A DNA stretch of 64,000 nt, from contig JAJFFT010000004.1 in assembly GCA_021776525.1 (NCBI GenBank), positions 1 to 64,000 on the forward strand. The letters are read 5' to 3'. Source of the DNA: Robiginitomaculum sp. GTDB taxonomy: Bacteria > Pseudomonadota > Alphaproteobacteria > Caulobacterales > Maricaulaceae. The position numbers and the translations under genes are program-made. The notes under the pieces were generated by a model, which saw only the letters and a list, made by a program, of their open reading frames with translations, was not told where the DNA came from and did no database searches. Below, piece by piece: positions 32,796-41,439 of the stretch (positions are counted from its first letter, which is position 1; each line of letters begins with the position of its first letter).

Positions 32796-33716
32796 TCATG
32801 CCGCCACCCGTGTTTTTTCAATTTGATGTGTGGTTAAGAGATAATCGGCGGCTTTGCTGGCCAGACTGGCGGCGCGAAAAATCGCCCTGTCATCGTCTTT
32901 CAGGACTTGAAGCCATGAGGCGATATAGTCCGTATGGCGAACGGTGGGCTTGATAGTGAGCGAAGCACAGATAAAGGCGCTGGTCATTTCTGCCACAAGT
33001 TCCTCATGGGCGTAGGGCTTACTGCCTTTTGCGTGGCGCAAGTCCCGATCAAGGCGGGATTTATGGCCTGTCCAGTGCCCCAATTCATGAAAACAGGTGC
33101 GGTAATAATTGACCTGCTCATGAAAAGCGGGTTGCGGTGGCACCTGAATGAAATCCTGTGAGGGCACATAAAAAGCTCGATTGCCACCAATGCGGAAATC
33201 TGCGCCCGTGTCTTTTATCAGGGCTTCGGCGTGGGGGATTTTCTCACATTCGGGAAGCTCTGGCGCGTCCTCGTAAAGCTCTTCCGGCAAGCCTTCGCAT
33301 TGCGCAATATTGAAAACGCTATAACGTTTTAGGAACGGAATGCGCTCCGGGTCGCGCTGTTCTGCGCGCGCGGTCTGGCGTTCTTCCTTGGTGATAAAAC
33401 TGTCGGCATAAACAATGGATGTTGATTTTTCGCCTTTGCGAACCGTGCCGCCAAGCTTTTGCGCCTGTTTGTAAGTGAGCCAGCTTTGAAGCGAAAAACC
33501 CCGCTCAAAGACGGCTCCCCAAAGAAGCAAAATATTGATGCCAGAATAATTCTTGCCGGTGTCGGCATTGGCGGGAAGTCCTGCCGCACCGTTCCCATTG
33601 CCCCATGGTTGCACCCATGGCACCCGGCCTTGTTCCAGTTCCTGAATGATGCGATCGGTTACCTGTCCATAAACCGTTTGCCGCTTGTTGGATGTTTGTT
33701 GGTTACGTTTGGTCAT
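32796..33716 (-). CDS. ardC: ArdC-type antirestriction protein
   Basis: A 306-residue protein with an ssDNA-binding N-terminal domain (VYGQVTDRIIQELEQGRVPW, then NYSGINILLLW) and a zincin-like metallopeptidase domain with HELGHWTGH near residue 228. ArdC proteins bind single-stranded DNA and protect incoming plasmid DNA from host restriction. The length and order fit the family. It heads a short operon with DUF2958 and the ParB-like gene. Confidence 0.93.
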   Translation of the reverse strand: MTKRNQQTSNKRQTVYGQVTDRIIQELEQGRVPWVQPWGNGNGAAGLPANADTGKNYSGINILLLWGAVFERGFSLQSWLTYKQAQKLGGTVRKGEKSTSIVYADSFITKEERQTARAEQRDPERIPFLKRYSVFNIAQCEGLPEELYEDAPELPECEKIPHAEALIKDTGADFRIGGNRAFYVPSQDFIQVPPQPAFHEQVNYYRTCFHELGHWTGHKSRLDRDLRHAKGSKPYAHEELVAEMTSAFICASLTIKPTVRHTDYIASWLQVLKDDDRAIFRAASLASKAADYLLTTHQIEKTRVAA

Positions 33717-33832
33717 TGCCTCTTATTCCTTCTTCTTCGCCGCATTTTCCCCCGGAGGATGGGGGGCGGTGAAAAGGCCGGTTAGCCCCAAGCTTGAGGG
33801 CGCGGCGCAATATTTTTGGTAGGAGAAAGAAA

Positions 33833-34048
33833 ATGACTGAGACGTACTTAGAGCCAAAGGTGTTGCGGCGTGACCGCTTGGGGCTATCAAGGCCGACCGC
33901 CTCCCAGCCGACAGGGGAAAATAATCTCAAAGCCACCGACTTTAGTCGGTGTCCGCATAAACTTGGGGCAAATCATGCAATAATTGTGGCCCGGCACCCA
34001 GGCCTAAAGTCGCCGGGATCAAGGCCAGCAAAGTTGTCAGATGAGTAA
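33833..34048 (+). CDS. Short chimeric open frame at the element edge, probably truncated
   Basis: A 71-codon frame beginning MTETYLEPKVLRRDRLGLSR behind an excellent ribosome site (AGGAGA, six-base spacing). The first 25 residues look like the start of a real gene. The last third runs antisense through a relic of an RND efflux gene, so the original 3' end has been lost. A perfect hairpin CACCGACT-TT-AGTCGGTG (33934-33951) lies inside. It may mark where the element was joined or cut. Whether anything is made from it is unknown. Confidence 0.3.
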   Translation: MTETYLEPKVLRRDRLGLSRPTASQPTGENNLKATDFSRCPHKLGANHAIIVARHPGLKSPGSRPAKLSDE

Positions 34049-34105
34049 GCATCATCGGGTGGGCACACCATTCAACGGCCTTGCCTACTGCACTAATGGC
34101 ATCAT
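33977..34105 (-). pseudogene. Relic of an RND efflux pump gene, copy 1
   Basis: These 129 bases align without gaps to 38521-38649 in the intact pump gene, with about 18 mismatches by hand count. Read on the minus strand they give DDAISAVGKAVEWCAHPMML, then THLTTLLALIPATLGLGAG, matching the C-terminal part of the intact protein. Nothing else of the gene is left. The divergence shows that it is not a fresh duplication of the intact gene. Confidence 0.85.
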
Positions 34106-34131
34106 CAGTTTGGGCCTCCTTACTGTAGAAA

Positions 34132-35064
34132 ATGCCAGAAGCAGACTTGTTGCGTACATTGCTAGCTCATAGCTTCTCAGGAAACTATATTCATACTTTT
34201 GCGAGAATGTTGATGGCAATTCCAACGATTGGCTTGGCACTTGGCGGCGGTGCGGCACGAGGGCTTTCGCATATTATTGTGCTGGAGGTGCTGGATGAAC
34301 TCGGTGTAAAACCTGCGTTTATAGCAGGAACGTCAATCGGCGCTCTGATCGGTTCTGCCTACGCCTCCGGGCTTTCAGCCCTTAGCATACGTGAGCACGC
34401 TCTTTCGGTCTTGGCGACTCCGGGAAAAGCTGTGCGAGAGATGTTTGTTGAGCATAAGCTGCATTTGCAGGATTTGATCAGAATCTCCCCTTCACACCCT
34501 TTGCTCTTAAGCGGGTTAGGCCTTGTCAAACTGGTTTCGCCGACAGGCGTCGCAAAGCGCATAGAGCAAACGGTCATCGCGCTCACAATTTGTGCCACTG
34601 ATTTTTACGATACTTCCGAAGTCGTTATGGAAACAGGCAATATGGAAACCGCAGTGGCCGCTTCCATAGCCATTCCCGGCATTATACAAGCCCCGCTTTT
34701 AGACGGACGATTGTTGATTGATGGCGCGTTTTCCAATCCGGTTCCTGTCGATCATTTGCGCGCTAAAGGCTGCGACATTATTCTGGCTGTAGATGTCACC
34801 GGAAAACCTGTTAAAAATATAGACAATAAAATACCAGGTCATGCCGAATTGATGTTGGGCGCAGTCCAAAATTTACAAAAACAGATCACCCGAATGCATT
34901 GTGACATTGTGCACCCTGACATATTGGTCGTTCCTGACATTGACCGGTTTGGTGCCCAGGATTTTTTCAAAATCCGGGAAATACTGGATGCAGCAGATCC
35001 AGTACGAGAAACGCTGAAAAGGCAATTGGCAGAACTGCTGGAACAAGTCGATCAAGACATTTGA
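34132..35064 (+). CDS. Patatin-like phospholipase
   Basis: A 310-residue protein with the patatin fold: oxyanion loop LALGGGAARG, nucleophile motif GTSIG, and the D-G-A/G motif as LIDGAFSNPVP, where the aspartate completes the Ser-Asp dyad. The segment VAASIAIPGIIQAPLLDGR is typical of RssA-like bacterial patatins. It probably hydrolyses membrane lipids. Starts at 34207 or 34213 would fit the family length better, but none has a strong ribosome site. The gene lies between the two RND relics and converges on the PAP2 gene. Confidence 0.88.
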   Translation: MPEADLLRTLLAHSFSGNYIHTFARMLMAIPTIGLALGGGAARGLSHIIVLEVLDELGVKPAFIAGTSIGALIGSAYASGLSALSIREHALSVLATPGKAVREMFVEHKLHLQDLIRISPSHPLLLSGLGLVKLVSPTGVAKRIEQTVIALTICATDFYDTSEVVMETGNMETAVAASIAIPGIIQAPLLDGRLLIDGAFSNPVPVDHLRAKGCDIILAVDVTGKPVKNIDNKIPGHAELMLGAVQNLQKQITRMHCDIVHPDILVVPDIDRFGAQDFFKIREILDAADPVRETLKRQLAELLEQVDQDI

Positions 35065-35094
35065 GCTGGCGATAGAAAGTCTTCGCAGTCTCAT

Positions 35095-36762
35095 TCATTT
35101 TTTCAAGCTTAGCAGAACCACCTTGCCATCTGTAAAAAAGGCATCACCGGTAAAGTTATGACCTAAAATCGGGGGTGTTGTAACAAAGCGTTCTGTTGAC
35201 TCCACCAGCCCGTCTGCAACCAGTTCACGGGCAATGAAATTGCGCTCGGCATCTATATTTGGATCAATGCGATGCGTAATACCCCATTTCAGACCATCAT
35301 CAAAACTGGCGGTTCCTATAAAAATTGCCTGACCATTAGGTGTTTCAAACGAGGTAATCCAAAACCGGACATGATGGCGCTTACGCAGAGTCTTATCCTT
35401 TGTTGGTTTTTCAAACCCGATAAAATTTGGCTGCTTGTTCCAAAAATATGGTGTGACAGGGGCACTGACATCTTCACTGTTTGACCAAGCTCTAAACCCT
35501 GCGTGCAACAAAGTGCAAAATCCAGGTTTTTGAGCGACAGTCCATCCTGCTATAGCCATAGCGTTAATCAGACTAGCCCTGCTTTTGGTAACGATTATGA
35601 GGTTGATCGGCTCCTGTGACTCACCCATGATTGTTTCTGTCATTGGCGGAGCTTTCCCCATACTGAAGAGTGATGGAATGTCAGCTATTATTTCTTTTTC
35701 ATGTTGAGAAAATGGCACGTTTTTAGGTTTTTGGTAGCTTACAGAAAAATACAAAGCACCAAACAGAGAAAGCATGATAGCTGCAATGGCAATTCCATTG
35801 CGCATAGGCGAGACAACCTGAATATTTACTGCAGTTTTAGATTTTACCTGCCAGACTTCGCTAAGCGAAATGCCGATCAAAAGCCATAGTGCTCCGACAA
35901 TATATCCATTTAGCACATCGCTTAGGTAATGCTCAATCAGATAGAGCCGACTGGCCCCAATCAGAAAAGCAAACAAAACTGCCAAGGGCGCAGCTACCTT
36001 CGCTGAGAGAACACGTAAACGCCATAAAATATAAAAAATCATGCCAAAAAAGGCGATTGAGATTGCCGCGTGTCCACTGGGAAAGCTGCCACTGGATTCT
36101 ATAAAATAGGCAAGCTCAGGGCGCGGGCGATGAAAAATATTCTTCAGCAATGTTACCGAAAGAACATCTCCAACCAAAGCACTAGCCAAACCAGCGGCAA
36201 GCGCCCAATGCTGACGTACAGAAAGTGCTGCCAGCGCACCTACACACAGGACAGCAATCGTTTTCCAGTCTCCTAATGTGGTGATATAAGTGAATAGATG
36301 GACAATATGGATGTCCCGATATGCATAAAGAAGATTAGCTAACTGTTGGTCTATCTGGATAGCCGAACCAGATTTCATAAATTCGAGAGTGGTCCCGATA
36401 TAAACAAACAAAAGGTAGAGAAACAACGCCCCCATGACGGTGGCCGTCAGCCCAAAAACACTTTTGTTGTTCAGTCTGTTAGCGATAAGTTTCGCAATTA
36501 CTGGATGGTGTTTTGACCAGGCAGAAATATATGGATTAAGCGCTATAGCTTGTACAATAGAGCCTGTGATTGAGGTAATGAAAGGCAAGGTGCGCTGAAT
36601 CTGAACGACTACAACCCACAACACGGCCAGTACAAAGATACCCGCCAGGGCAAAGCTAAAAATGCACAGCAAAGGTGCCTTCAAAAAAATTGAGATGAGA
36701 GCCTGAAAGGAAACTAATGTTCCCAATATGGGCTGAGTTGAATGCGGGTAAGCATGCAGCAT
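35095..36762 (-). CDS. PAP2-type membrane phosphatase with LssY C-terminal domain
   Basis: A 555-residue protein. Two N-terminal membrane helices and a linker are followed by a PAP2 domain with all three signatures: KNIFHRPRP, SFPSGHA, and SRLYLIEHYLSDVLNGY. The C-terminal 200 residues match the LssY domain (PINLIIVTKSRASLINAMAI, VRFWITSFE, GLKWGITHRIDPNIDAERN). PAP2 enzymes of this group dephosphorylate lipid phosphates such as undecaprenyl diphosphate. Relatives often have a complete DedA domain in front; here only a short remnant-like membrane part is present. Confidence 0.88.
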   Translation of the reverse strand: MLHAYPHSTQPILGTLVSFQALISIFLKAPLLCIFSFALAGIFVLAVLWVVVVQIQRTLPFITSITGSIVQAIALNPYISAWSKHHPVIAKLIANRLNNKSVFGLTATVMGALFLYLLFVYIGTTLEFMKSGSAIQIDQQLANLLYAYRDIHIVHLFTYITTLGDWKTIAVLCVGALAALSVRQHWALAAGLASALVGDVLSVTLLKNIFHRPRPELAYFIESSGSFPSGHAAISIAFFGMIFYILWRLRVLSAKVAAPLAVLFAFLIGASRLYLIEHYLSDVLNGYIVGALWLLIGISLSEVWQVKSKTAVNIQVVSPMRNGIAIAAIMLSLFGALYFSVSYQKPKNVPFSQHEKEIIADIPSLFSMGKAPPMTETIMGESQEPINLIIVTKSRASLINAMAIAGWTVAQKPGFCTLLHAGFRAWSNSEDVSAPVTPYFWNKQPNFIGFEKPTKDKTLRKRHHVRFWITSFETPNGQAIFIGTASFDDGLKWGITHRIDPNIDAERNFIARELVADGLVESTERFVTTPPILGHNFTGDAFFTDGKVVLLSLKK

Positions 36763-37106
36763 TTATAGAATATCCAAAACTGTATCAGACGGCTTCCTTG
36801 CCACTCAATCGAAAAAGTAAAACCTTTTACCATCGTTTTCCAGCTTTTGGATATCTTGGGTAAAGGCTGGATTTAGGTGGTCACCGGGATTGTGGCCAAC
36901 TCAGACTGTCAGGTGGGTAAGCACCGCTGCGGGCGGGCAATTGCACAGCCTTGCACGCAGCACCCATAGCATCCAATCTCACACGCCTGAAATGATAAAT
37001 TGTGAACTTGACCGGCGTTACAACTCTTGTTTCCGGAATGCTTTTTTACCTCCTTCCCGCGACCTGACATAAACTCAAACCAGAAAACTATCTGGGAACT
37101 GGTCAA
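36763..37106. other. Intergenic region holding an efflux-gene relic
   Basis: No working gene is found in these 344 bases. The middle is a degenerate RND fragment (separate entry). The left part next to the PAP2 start is AT-rich and should contain its promoter. Confidence 0.5.
36876..37008 (-). pseudogene. Relic of an RND efflux pump gene, copy 2
   Basis: On the minus strand this reads FTIYHFRRVRLDAMGAACK then AVQL, matching FTRNFRREGLDAISAVRKA then VEL of the intact pump at 38411-41437. After a frameshift it continues RPQRCLPT, a stop codon and QSELATIPVT, matching RPMVLTHLTTLLALIPAT. On the plus strand the words GTAAGCACC, GGGCGGG and GCATCCAAT are shared with 38591-38652. It covers the same part of the gene as relic 1, but is more decayed. 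Confidence 0.75.
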
Positions 37107-38348
37107 TCAAGGATTACCCAGAACTGACACCCAGAAAGGAAATTGGCCGACGCTAATCTTCTTTTTAATTTGCATGGTTTTTGTGTCTATCACGGCAACG
37201 ACATTATCCTTGGTGACCGTAACATAAATCCACTGACTGTCTTTGCTTGCGCGAACACCATGTGGACCGTTGCCTACTTCGATGTTCTCCATATTAAGTG
37301 TTTTGGTATTCAGCACGGAAATGTGAGTGTCGCCGATGGCCCCGGTAACAACAAAACGACCATCGGGCGAAACATCAATTCCACCATGGCCATTGCCCAC
37401 CTTAATTATTTTTCTGGTTTTGCCTGATTTCAGATCGACAATAGCAATATGGTTTGCAATGTCGCGTACATAGGCCGTCTTATCATCGGCTGAAAGGTCG
37501 ATATTATGCGGCCCTTTTAATCCTGGCACCGGGATGACTTCAATCATTTTGGCGGCTTTGGTATCAATGACCCCAATGCCGGCTCCCCCTTGCAAGGTGA
37601 CATAGGCCAGCTTGCCATCCTTGGTGAAACGACTGTTATGTGGTCCTTTTTCTACAGGGATGGTTGCTACAACCGCCAGCGTATCAAGGTCAATCACACT
37701 GATTTCGGCAGACGCTTCATTGGCAACGTAGGCTATCTTGCCATCAGGAGAAACCTTGACCCCTTTGGGTGCTTTGCCGACTGTAATGACAGCCAGTTGC
37801 TCACCGTTTTTTGTGTCGAATACATATACGGTATTGCTAGATGGACTGGTTGCCAGCACGCGTTTGCCATCGGGTGTGATGGCATTATACAGCATGTCCG
37901 GACCGCCTTTCCAAACCAGCTCGCCCGGGAATTTTTCTACTTCAGCCGCCTTTTTCAAGGTAACGTATGCCGGTTCTGGAAACTCAACTGGTGTCGCCCG
38001 GTTGTTATGTGTTGGCACGGTTTCAGGCACTTTGGCGGAGGCGGCAGCCAAACTGGAAAAATAAGCCGTCAGGTCAGCAATGTCTTCGTCTGTCAAAGAT
38101 TCTGCCATCACATTCATTGTCGGATCCAAGCGGGTTTTGGCACGAAATGATCTGAGTTGATTAATCAGGTACTCTTGCTTCTGCCCAGCAAGATTAGGAA
38201 TTTCAGGGCTGGCGCTAATTCCATTTAGCCCATGACATGCGGCACAGACTTCTGCTTTGGTTTTGCCCTGTTCAATGTCCGCGTAAGCCGTGCTTGCAAT
38301 TGCAGTCATTCCAAGTACCAGGGTGTATGCAGTTATTTTCATTCTCAT
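37107..38348 (-). CDS. Secreted cytochrome c / YVTN beta-propeller protein
   Basis: A 413-residue exported protein. A signal peptide (residues 1-23) is followed by a cytochrome c domain with haem site C35-A-A-C38-H39 and M78 or M81 as probable sixth ligand. From about residue 130 come six to seven YncE-type beta-propeller repeats (VLATSPSSNTVYVFDTKNG, AYVANEASAEISVIDLDT and so on). Such proteins act in the periplasm as electron carriers or metal/ligand-binding platforms. It is the last gene of the TonB receptor/efflux operon (62 bases after the pump gene). The true substrate is unknown. Confidence 0.85.
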   Translation of the reverse strand: MRMKITAYTLVLGMTAIASTAYADIEQGKTKAEVCAACHGLNGISASPEIPNLAGQKQEYLINQLRSFRAKTRLDPTMNVMAESLTDEDIADLTAYFSSLAAASAKVPETVPTHNNRATPVEFPEPAYVTLKKAAEVEKFPGELVWKGGPDMLYNAITPDGKRVLATSPSSNTVYVFDTKNGEQLAVITVGKAPKGVKVSPDGKIAYVANEASAEISVIDLDTLAVVATIPVEKGPHNSRFTKDGKLAYVTLQGGAGIGVIDTKAAKMIEVIPVPGLKGPHNIDLSADDKTAYVRDIANHIAIVDLKSGKTRKIIKVGNGHGGIDVSPDGRFVVTGAIGDTHISVLNTKTLNMENIEVGNGPHGVRASKDSQWIYVTVTKDNVVAVIDTKTMQIKKKISVGQFPFWVSVLGNP

Positions 38349-38410
38349 TGGTGTTCTTTCATAGTTACAAGACAGGAGCGTACCGTTTGTTGCATTTCAA
38401 ATAAACTTGA

Positions 38411-41400
38411 TCAGACATTCTTGCGCCATTTTTCTGTGGCGACATAGATCACAGGTAGTAAATTCAGGGTCAGTAATGTTCCGGCGGTGAGGCCGCCAAA
38501 CAGCATGATCCCCAAGGGTTGCAATAATTGTGGCCCGGCACCCAGGCCCAATGTCGCCGGGATCAAGGCCAGCAAGGTTGTCAGATGCGTAAGCACCATT
38601 GGGCGGGTACGTAATTCTACCGCCTTGCGCACCGCACTGATGGCATCCAATCCCTCGCGTCTGAAATTACGGGTAAAGGTCAGCAGCATGATCCCATTAT
38701 TGGTCGCCACGCCGATCAGAGTGATAAAACCGATGGCAATGGTCAGGTCCAGATGCTGACGGGTGATAAAAAGCGCAAAAGCGGCACCCATAAAATCCAG
38801 TGGCAACTTGGTCAGGACCACCGCAGGGTCAAGTAAATTGCCAAGCTGCAAGGAAATAATGCCATAGACCATAAGCGCCGAGGCCAAAAACACCCAAAGC
38901 AGTTTCGCGCCGGTTTGCATTAACTGGCCGTATTCTCCTGTATAGCCCCACGTTACATCATCGGGCAGATGCAAGGCGGAAAGCGCAACATCCAGCTTGG
39001 TAATCACTGCCAGCGGGTTGCCATCGACCTCAGCGGTCAGGGTCAAGGTTCTGATCCCGCGTTGATGCTCGATAATCGGGTAACTCGACATGGTGTTGAT
39101 ATCGACCAGCTGCGACAAAGGCACCGGCCCGTTCTTTCCCGATACCAGCACTTTCTTGAGGCTTTCAAGGCTGTCCCGGCGCGCGCTTGTATAGCGCAGG
39201 AACACATCGACGGGCCGTTGATCAATAACCACTTGTGTTATGGTGTTGCCCTGCATGGCTGCCCGCACCGCCTTGGCAACATCTTTGGCGCGAATATCAA
39301 ACCGGGCCAGAGCGGTGCGGTTGATTTTTACCTGCACCTGATCGACAGGGATTTTGGTATTGTTGACCACATTGTTTACGCCTTTGATGGTTTGTGCTGC
39401 TTTTTCGACACGGGCCGCCGCGTCATAGAGGCTTTGCAGATTGTTGCCATAAAGGGTGATCCCAAACATGGCAGGCAGACCAGACAGGGACTCGTCCAGT
39501 TTCTCGCTGGTTGGCTCATTAACCCGGCTAACCACGCCCGGATAATGCGATAAAATATCCTCGATTTTGGTTTTCACGTTCAAGGCATTAGGCGCTTGGG
39601 TGCGGTCAAGCCTGACCACCAATTCGCCCTCATCCGGCCCTTCAATATAAAAGGATGATTCAGGCGAACCTGTCCGGCGAAACACGGCGGAAACCTCCGG
39701 CAATGCCAGAAGCTTACCTTCCAATTCATCACCAAGCCGATCGCTCTCAGACAAAGATGTACCCGGTGCCAATTGATAACTTACCAGCAAGCTATCTTCA
39801 TCGAGCAAGGGCAATAATCTGGCTGAATTAAACGCCAATAACCCCAAGCTGACCAGCAACAAGATGGACGTGAGCACAATCGTTATTCCCCGGTGCAGCA
39901 TCAGTTTGTCAAGGAAACGAAGGTTCCACTCAGATAACCATTTGATCCAGCGTGCCCCGCCCGTGTGATGCGCATCTGGCCGGGGCTTTGCCGGTGCCCA
40001 ATATACCGCCGCCAATGGAATGAGGGTAAGCGAGACCATCAGGGAGAACAGCAAAACGAAAATAAACGTCAATCCAAAAGGCTGAAATAATCGCCCGGCA
40101 AGACCACTGACCAGAACCAGCGGTGCAAAGGCAGCCAGCACCGTCAAGGTTCCGGCAATATCTGCGCTTAGCACTTCTTTTGTGCCATCAATTGCCGCTT
40201 GCATGGGCGCTTTGCCAAGGGCTTTATGGCGATCAATATTCTCTAGAACAACAATGGCATCATCATCTATCAACCCGATGGCAACGGTTAAGGCACCAAG
40301 GGTCATCAGATTTAGCCCCAGATCAAAAACCCCCATGGCGGCAAAGGCGGCCAAGGCGACCAGAGGGAAAGCAATGGCGATAACCATGCTGGTTCGATTG
40401 TGACCCAACACCCAGAACATGGCGATAATTGCCAATATGGTCCCCAGCAATAAATTGTTGCGCATATTGCGATAGGCCAGTCCGATAATTTCAGCCTGAT
40501 CGTAATATTTTTCCAGCTTTGCCCCTTGCGGCAGGGTGTAAGAAGCCAGCGCATCATCAACCGCCGATGAAACCACCAGTGTGCTGGCTGCGGGCTGTTT
40601 TTGCACGGTAAAGGCCACGGCAGGAAGGCGGTTACTGGTGATCACATAGCGCTGTGGCTTGTTCCCAGAATACACATGAGCAACATCGCCAAGCTTTAGC
40701 GCCTGCCCATCCTCGGCATGGCTGATAATGACGTTCTTCAAATCATCAAGTTCTAATAGACGCCCTTCGGTACGAACCAGCATATCCCGGCTGTGCCATT
40801 CAATATAACCGCCAGTATCTAAAACATTTGAAGCGCGAACGGCATCATCAATATCCTGCATGGATACTTTGTGACGCAATAAAGAAAGCGGATCGACATC
40901 AATGCGCCAAGCCATTTCGCCGCCGCCCATCACCTGCACTCTTGCCACCCCGGGCAAAGCGGCCAAGCGTGGGCTGAGCTGGTATTGCGCCCAGTTTCGT
41001 AAAGTAACAGGGTCACCACCGCTTAGGGTATAGGTGGAAAGCATGGCCAAAGAGGTGCCGATATTTTCCAGCTCGGGCTTTGTGTCTGCGGGCAGTGAGG
41101 CCATGGATAAACGACTGCTGACCTGCGAGCGCGCCTGCAAGACATCCATGCCCCAGGTAAATTCAACCGTAACTTGAGAAAACCCCGGCGCTGACGTGGA
41201 GCGCACCCGGCGCAGATTGTTTAGCCCCAGCATCGCATTTTCAATTGGGCGGGTAACAAGCTGTTCCATATCCTCTGCCGTACCGGCAGGATAATGAGTG
41301 ATGATATTGATCAGCGGATAATCAAGACGCGGAAATAGATCGACGGGCATATTGCGCAAAGAAGCCAAGCCGCCAAGGCTGAGAATGATCACGCCGATAA

Positions 41401-41437
41401 TAACAATAATAGGGTTGCGAATAATTCGTTCAATCAT
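38411..41437 (-). CDS. RND efflux pump permease
   Basis: A 1008-residue inner-membrane permease of the AcrB superfamily. It has twelve expected membrane helices and two large periplasmic loops. The proton-relay acidic pair in helix 4 is present as GLIDDDAIVVLEN (D392 and D393 correspond to the AcrB pair), which fits the hydrophobe-exporting branch better than the CusA branch. The start overlaps nothing, but the adaptor gene ends only two bases upstream. With the adaptor and TolC protein it forms a complete tripartite pump. Two relics of a related gene lie at 33977 and 36876. Confidence 0.93.
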   Translation of the reverse strand: MIERIIRNPIIVIIGVIILSLGGLASLRNMPVDLFPRLDYPLINIITHYPAGTAEDMEQLVTRPIENAMLGLNNLRRVRSTSAPGFSQVTVEFTWGMDVLQARSQVSSRLSMASLPADTKPELENIGTSLAMLSTYTLSGGDPVTLRNWAQYQLSPRLAALPGVARVQVMGGGEMAWRIDVDPLSLLRHKVSMQDIDDAVRASNVLDTGGYIEWHSRDMLVRTEGRLLELDDLKNVIISHAEDGQALKLGDVAHVYSGNKPQRYVITSNRLPAVAFTVQKQPAASTLVVSSAVDDALASYTLPQGAKLEKYYDQAEIIGLAYRNMRNNLLLGTILAIIAMFWVLGHNRTSMVIAIAFPLVALAAFAAMGVFDLGLNLMTLGALTVAIGLIDDDAIVVLENIDRHKALGKAPMQAAIDGTKEVLSADIAGTLTVLAAFAPLVLVSGLAGRLFQPFGLTFIFVLLFSLMVSLTLIPLAAVYWAPAKPRPDAHHTGGARWIKWLSEWNLRFLDKLMLHRGITIVLTSILLLVSLGLLAFNSARLLPLLDEDSLLVSYQLAPGTSLSESDRLGDELEGKLLALPEVSAVFRRTGSPESSFYIEGPDEGELVVRLDRTQAPNALNVKTKIEDILSHYPGVVSRVNEPTSEKLDESLSGLPAMFGITLYGNNLQSLYDAAARVEKAAQTIKGVNNVVNNTKIPVDQVQVKINRTALARFDIRAKDVAKAVRAAMQGNTITQVVIDQRPVDVFLRYTSARRDSLESLKKVLVSGKNGPVPLSQLVDINTMSSYPIIEHQRGIRTLTLTAEVDGNPLAVITKLDVALSALHLPDDVTWGYTGEYGQLMQTGAKLLWVFLASALMVYGIISLQLGNLLDPAVVLTKLPLDFMGAAFALFITRQHLDLTIAIGFITLIGVATNNGIMLLTFTRNFRREGLDAISAVRKAVELRTRPMVLTHLTTLLALIPATLGLGAGPQLLQPLGIMLFGGLTAGTLLTLNLLPVIYVATEKWRKNV

Positions 41438-41439
41438 GA

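Larger units (their letters stand above)
4230..33970. mobile_element. Integrative and conjugative element with Trb-type transfer system
   Basis: The element includes an att fragment, a tyrosine integrase, a complete set of trb genes, a TraG coupling protein, an RlxS-like relaxase, a TraF peptidase, an AlpA-type excisionase and a DUF6499/DUF2285 activator. The order activator, excisionase, DUF2840, TraF, relaxase resembles my recollection of the regulatory arm of ICEMlSym-R7A. Cargo sits between traG and the relaxase. The right end is not fixed: no second tRNA-Leu fragment was seen in the window. I place a provisional end where a relic of an RND gene begins at 33977, but the element could extend further. 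Confidence 0.75.

Noticed and set aside
33717..34131. Right attachment site of the conjugative element
   Set aside because: No copy of the tRNA-Leu T-arm or acceptor sequence was seen near the presumed right edge; the true end remains open.
38411..41437. Heavy-metal (CusA-type) specificity of the RND pump
   Set aside because: The helix-4 motif has the acidic pair of hydrophobe exporters (GLIDDDAIV); no CusA-like methionine relay could be assigned by eye.
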